Source: Anaerolineae bacterium
GTDB lineage: Bacteria; Chloroflexota; Anaerolineae; SpSt-313
NCBI GenBank assembly: GCA_023511475.1
Contig: JAIMBM010000162.1
Span: 1-6,899 of the forward strand
DNA: 6,899 nucleotides
Reading direction: 5' to 3'
In this document: piece after piece, positions 5,797-6,899 of the stretch
Layout: the number at the start of each line of letters is the position of its first letter
Position numbering within the stretch: the first letter of the stretch is position 1
The notes under the pieces: model-generated
What the model was told of the DNA's origin: nothing
Databases searched by the model: none
What the model saw: only the letters and a program-made list of their open reading frames with translations
Position numbers and translations under genes: made by a program

Positions 5797-6558
5797 GTGG
5801 GCATCTACGAGCGCTATGCGGAGGTCTATGACCGCTCGGGGCAGATCAGCTTCAGCCTGCGCATGATCCCCTACCTGACGGAAATCCTCGAGCGGCGCGG
5901 CTTTGCCGGGCGGACGATGCTGGACCTGGCCTGCGGAACGGGGACGGTGGCGCTGGCCTTTGCCAGCCGCGGCTGGCGTGTCTACGGCGTGGACAGGTCC
6001 CCATCGATGCTGGTGCAGGCGCGACGCAAGGCCGACGAGGTCGGGCACAGCCTGCTCCTGAGCGAGCAGGATATGCGCTCCTTCATCCTGCCGGAGCGGG
6101 TGGACCTCATCACCTGTCTCTTTGACAGCCTCAACTATCTTCTTACGGTCGAGGACCTGCAGCAGACCTTCGCCCGAGTGGCCAGACACCTCACCCCCGG
6201 CGGCCTCTTCATCTGCGATATGAACACCATCTGGGCGCTGTCGGAGATATGGGACAATAACGTCTACTTCTCAGAGGGCAGCGATGTGTCGATCATCATG
6301 GAGTCCAGTTATGACCGGGAGACGCGCATGGCGACCGTCAGGCTGGTGGCCTTTGTACGCCGGGGTGAGCTCTTCGAGCGGATCGAAGAGACGCACATTG
6401 AGCGTGCGTACCCAGAGCGGACGGTCAGCGCGGCAATGAGGCGCGCGGGGTTGCAGGTGCTGGCGCGCTATGAGGCATTCACGCTGAGGCCTCCCACTTC
6501 TCGTACGCCCAGAATCCTCTGGATTGCGCAGCCTGCCGAGGCAGGATCGGAGCCATGA
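5797..6558 (+). CDS. Class I SAM-dependent methyltransferase
   Basis: Transfers a methyl group from S-adenosylmethionine to an unidentified, probably small-molecule, substrate in the cytoplasm. From the GTG at 5797 it is 253 residues, a normal length. The N-terminal cap YAEVYDRS (7-14) precedes SAM motif I, MLDLACGTGTVAL (41-53). Acidic D66 in VYGVDRSPSML (62-72) should bind the ribose hydroxyls, QDMR (91-94) is the adenine-contacting region, CLFDSLNYL (107-115) is motif II/IV, and LTPGGLFICDMN (132-143) is motif III. The second half (160-245) is beta-rich and carries no substrate signature I recognise. An ATG at 5773, overlapping the upstream stop as ATGA, would add 8 residues (MMAHGGLP) but lacks a ribosome site. 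The gene sits in the operon after the PLP enzyme; no common pathway is evident. The family is certain and the substrate unknown. Confidence 0.92.
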   Translation: MGIYERYAEVYDRSGQISFSLRMIPYLTEILERRGFAGRTMLDLACGTGTVALAFASRGWRVYGVDRSPSMLVQARRKADEVGHSLLLSEQDMRSFILPERVDLITCLFDSLNYLLTVEDLQQTFARVARHLTPGGLFICDMNTIWALSEIWDNNVYFSEGSDVSIIMESSYDRETRMATVRLVAFVRRGELFERIEETHIERAYPERTVSAAMRRAGLQVLARYEAFTLRPPTSRTPRILWIAQPAEAGSEP

Positions 6559-6559
6559 G

Positions 6560-6721
6560 ATGGCCGTACTGGGGGTACTGGCTCGCCTGACGTACCGTCT
6601 GAGCCGGCATCGGCTCTTGGGCGTTCCCCTCGATGTGATCTCGGCGGCCCTGGCTGCAGGGGGCTTTCTCTATGGCAGAGGTAAGGAATGTCAGCATCCT
6701 GGGCCTCCTGAGGTCGCCTGA
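6560..6721 (+). CDS. Possible 53-residue small protein, unrecognised
   Basis: An ATG at 6560, two bases after the methyltransferase stop, opens a 53-codon frame. GGAG at 6549-6552 lies 7 bases upstream as a ribosome site. The product starts MAVLGVLARLTYRLSRHRLL, then has a moderately hydrophobic stretch GVPLDVISAALAAGGFLYG (residues 21-39), and ends with a Cys- and Pro-containing tail. It could be a small membrane-associated or amphipathic protein. I do not recognise a family. Its last 50 bases overlap the next ORF in another frame, which fits translational coupling but also leaves room for a chance ORF. The close spacing and the ribosome site favour a real gene; its short length argues for caution. 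Confidence 0.5.
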   Translation: MAVLGVLARLTYRLSRHRLLGVPLDVISAALAAGGFLYGRGKECQHPGPPEVA

Positions 6722-6899
6722 GGACGAGTGGGGATGGTGGTACATCTTCTTCACACCGGAGGATGTTCGCTGCCTGCAGGCCGGAGAGATCTATTTCGGC
6801 TGGAGGCCGCGGCCCGCCCTGCGCCTCGCCGATGCCCAGGGGTGGCTTCGGGTCGAGGTCGATCACGGCCCAGTCTGGCCGGTCGGGGTGCTCCAGGGG
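6672..6899 (+). CDS. Hypothetical protein, N-terminal 76 codons, runs off the right edge
   Basis: From the ATG at 6672 the frame stays open to the last base of the window (76 codons), with AGGGGG at 6658-6663 eight bases upstream as a ribosome site. The product begins MAEVRNVSILGLLRSPEDEW and is rich in aromatic residues (WGWWYIFF near residues 20-27, IYFGWRPRP near 43-51), followed by alternating polar and hydrophobic residues (GWLRVEVDHGPVWPV), suggesting beta strands. No signal peptide, membrane helix or catalytic motif is visible, and I cannot assign a family. It overlaps the preceding 53-codon ORF by 50 bases. Stops at 6588, 6600 and 6636 in this frame rule out a start further upstream than about 6639. 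The continuous coding character to the edge makes a real gene likely. Confidence 0.65.
   Translation, partial: MAEVRNVSILGLLRSPEDEWGWWYIFFTPEDVRCLQAGEIYFGWRPRPALRLADAQGWLRVEVDHGPVWPVGVLQG

Noticed and set aside
1..6899. CRISPR array, tRNA/rRNA genes, insertion sequences, phage or toxin-antitoxin genes
   Set aside because: No regularly spaced repeats, tRNA-like cloverleaf, transposase motif or terminal inverted repeats were seen on reading both strands.

Overview
The window is high-GC bacterial DNA, tightly packed with genes that all read on the + strand. I infer Chloroflexota (Anaerolineae-like), probably from an environmental or thermophilic genome. The main clue is the C-terminus of the secreted amidase, which ends in VWMPLILR. 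From memory this resembles the (Y/W)LPLxxR endings found on many Chloroflexota exported proteins. GTG and TTG starts and a TGnTATAcT promoter fit but do not prove this.

Layout: (1) bases 1-374 hold the 3' part of a Sir2-family NAD-dependent protein deacylase. (2) After a 130-base gap, 505-2277 encodes a secreted multidomain type-2 N-acetylmuramoyl-L-alanine amidase (PGRP fold). It ends at a small hairpin that overlaps its stop codon. (3) A near-consensus extended -10 promoter at 2294-2322 opens what looks like an operon. The operon contains a GHMP-family sugar kinase (GTG start, 2373-3524), a sugar-phosphate nucleotidyltransferase with a short hexapeptide tail (TTG start, 3602-4555), a PLP-dependent trans-sulfuration enzyme (4574-5776), a class I SAM-dependent methyltransferase (best start GTG 5797, to 6558), a possible 53-residue small protein (6560-6721), and an unrecognised ORF running off the right edge (6672-6899).

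How they may work together: the kinase and nucleotidyltransferase together look like a two-step salvage route, sugar to sugar-1-phosphate to NDP-sugar. The kinase has a GNPSD nucleotide-binding motif of the kind I associate with glucuronokinases, so uronate salvage is the first hypothesis. The amidase next door suggests a second one, an analogue of the AmgK/MurU cell-wall sugar recycling pair, but the promoter between them weakens that link. The trans-sulfuration enzyme and methyltransferase share a likely transcript but no obvious pathway with the sugar genes.

Most genes belong to familiar families, and I see no clear new defence or mobile system. The most useful leads are the kinase/nucleotidyltransferase pair, the C-terminal tail motif, the altered active-site loop in the PLP enzyme, and the two unassigned ORFs at the right edge.
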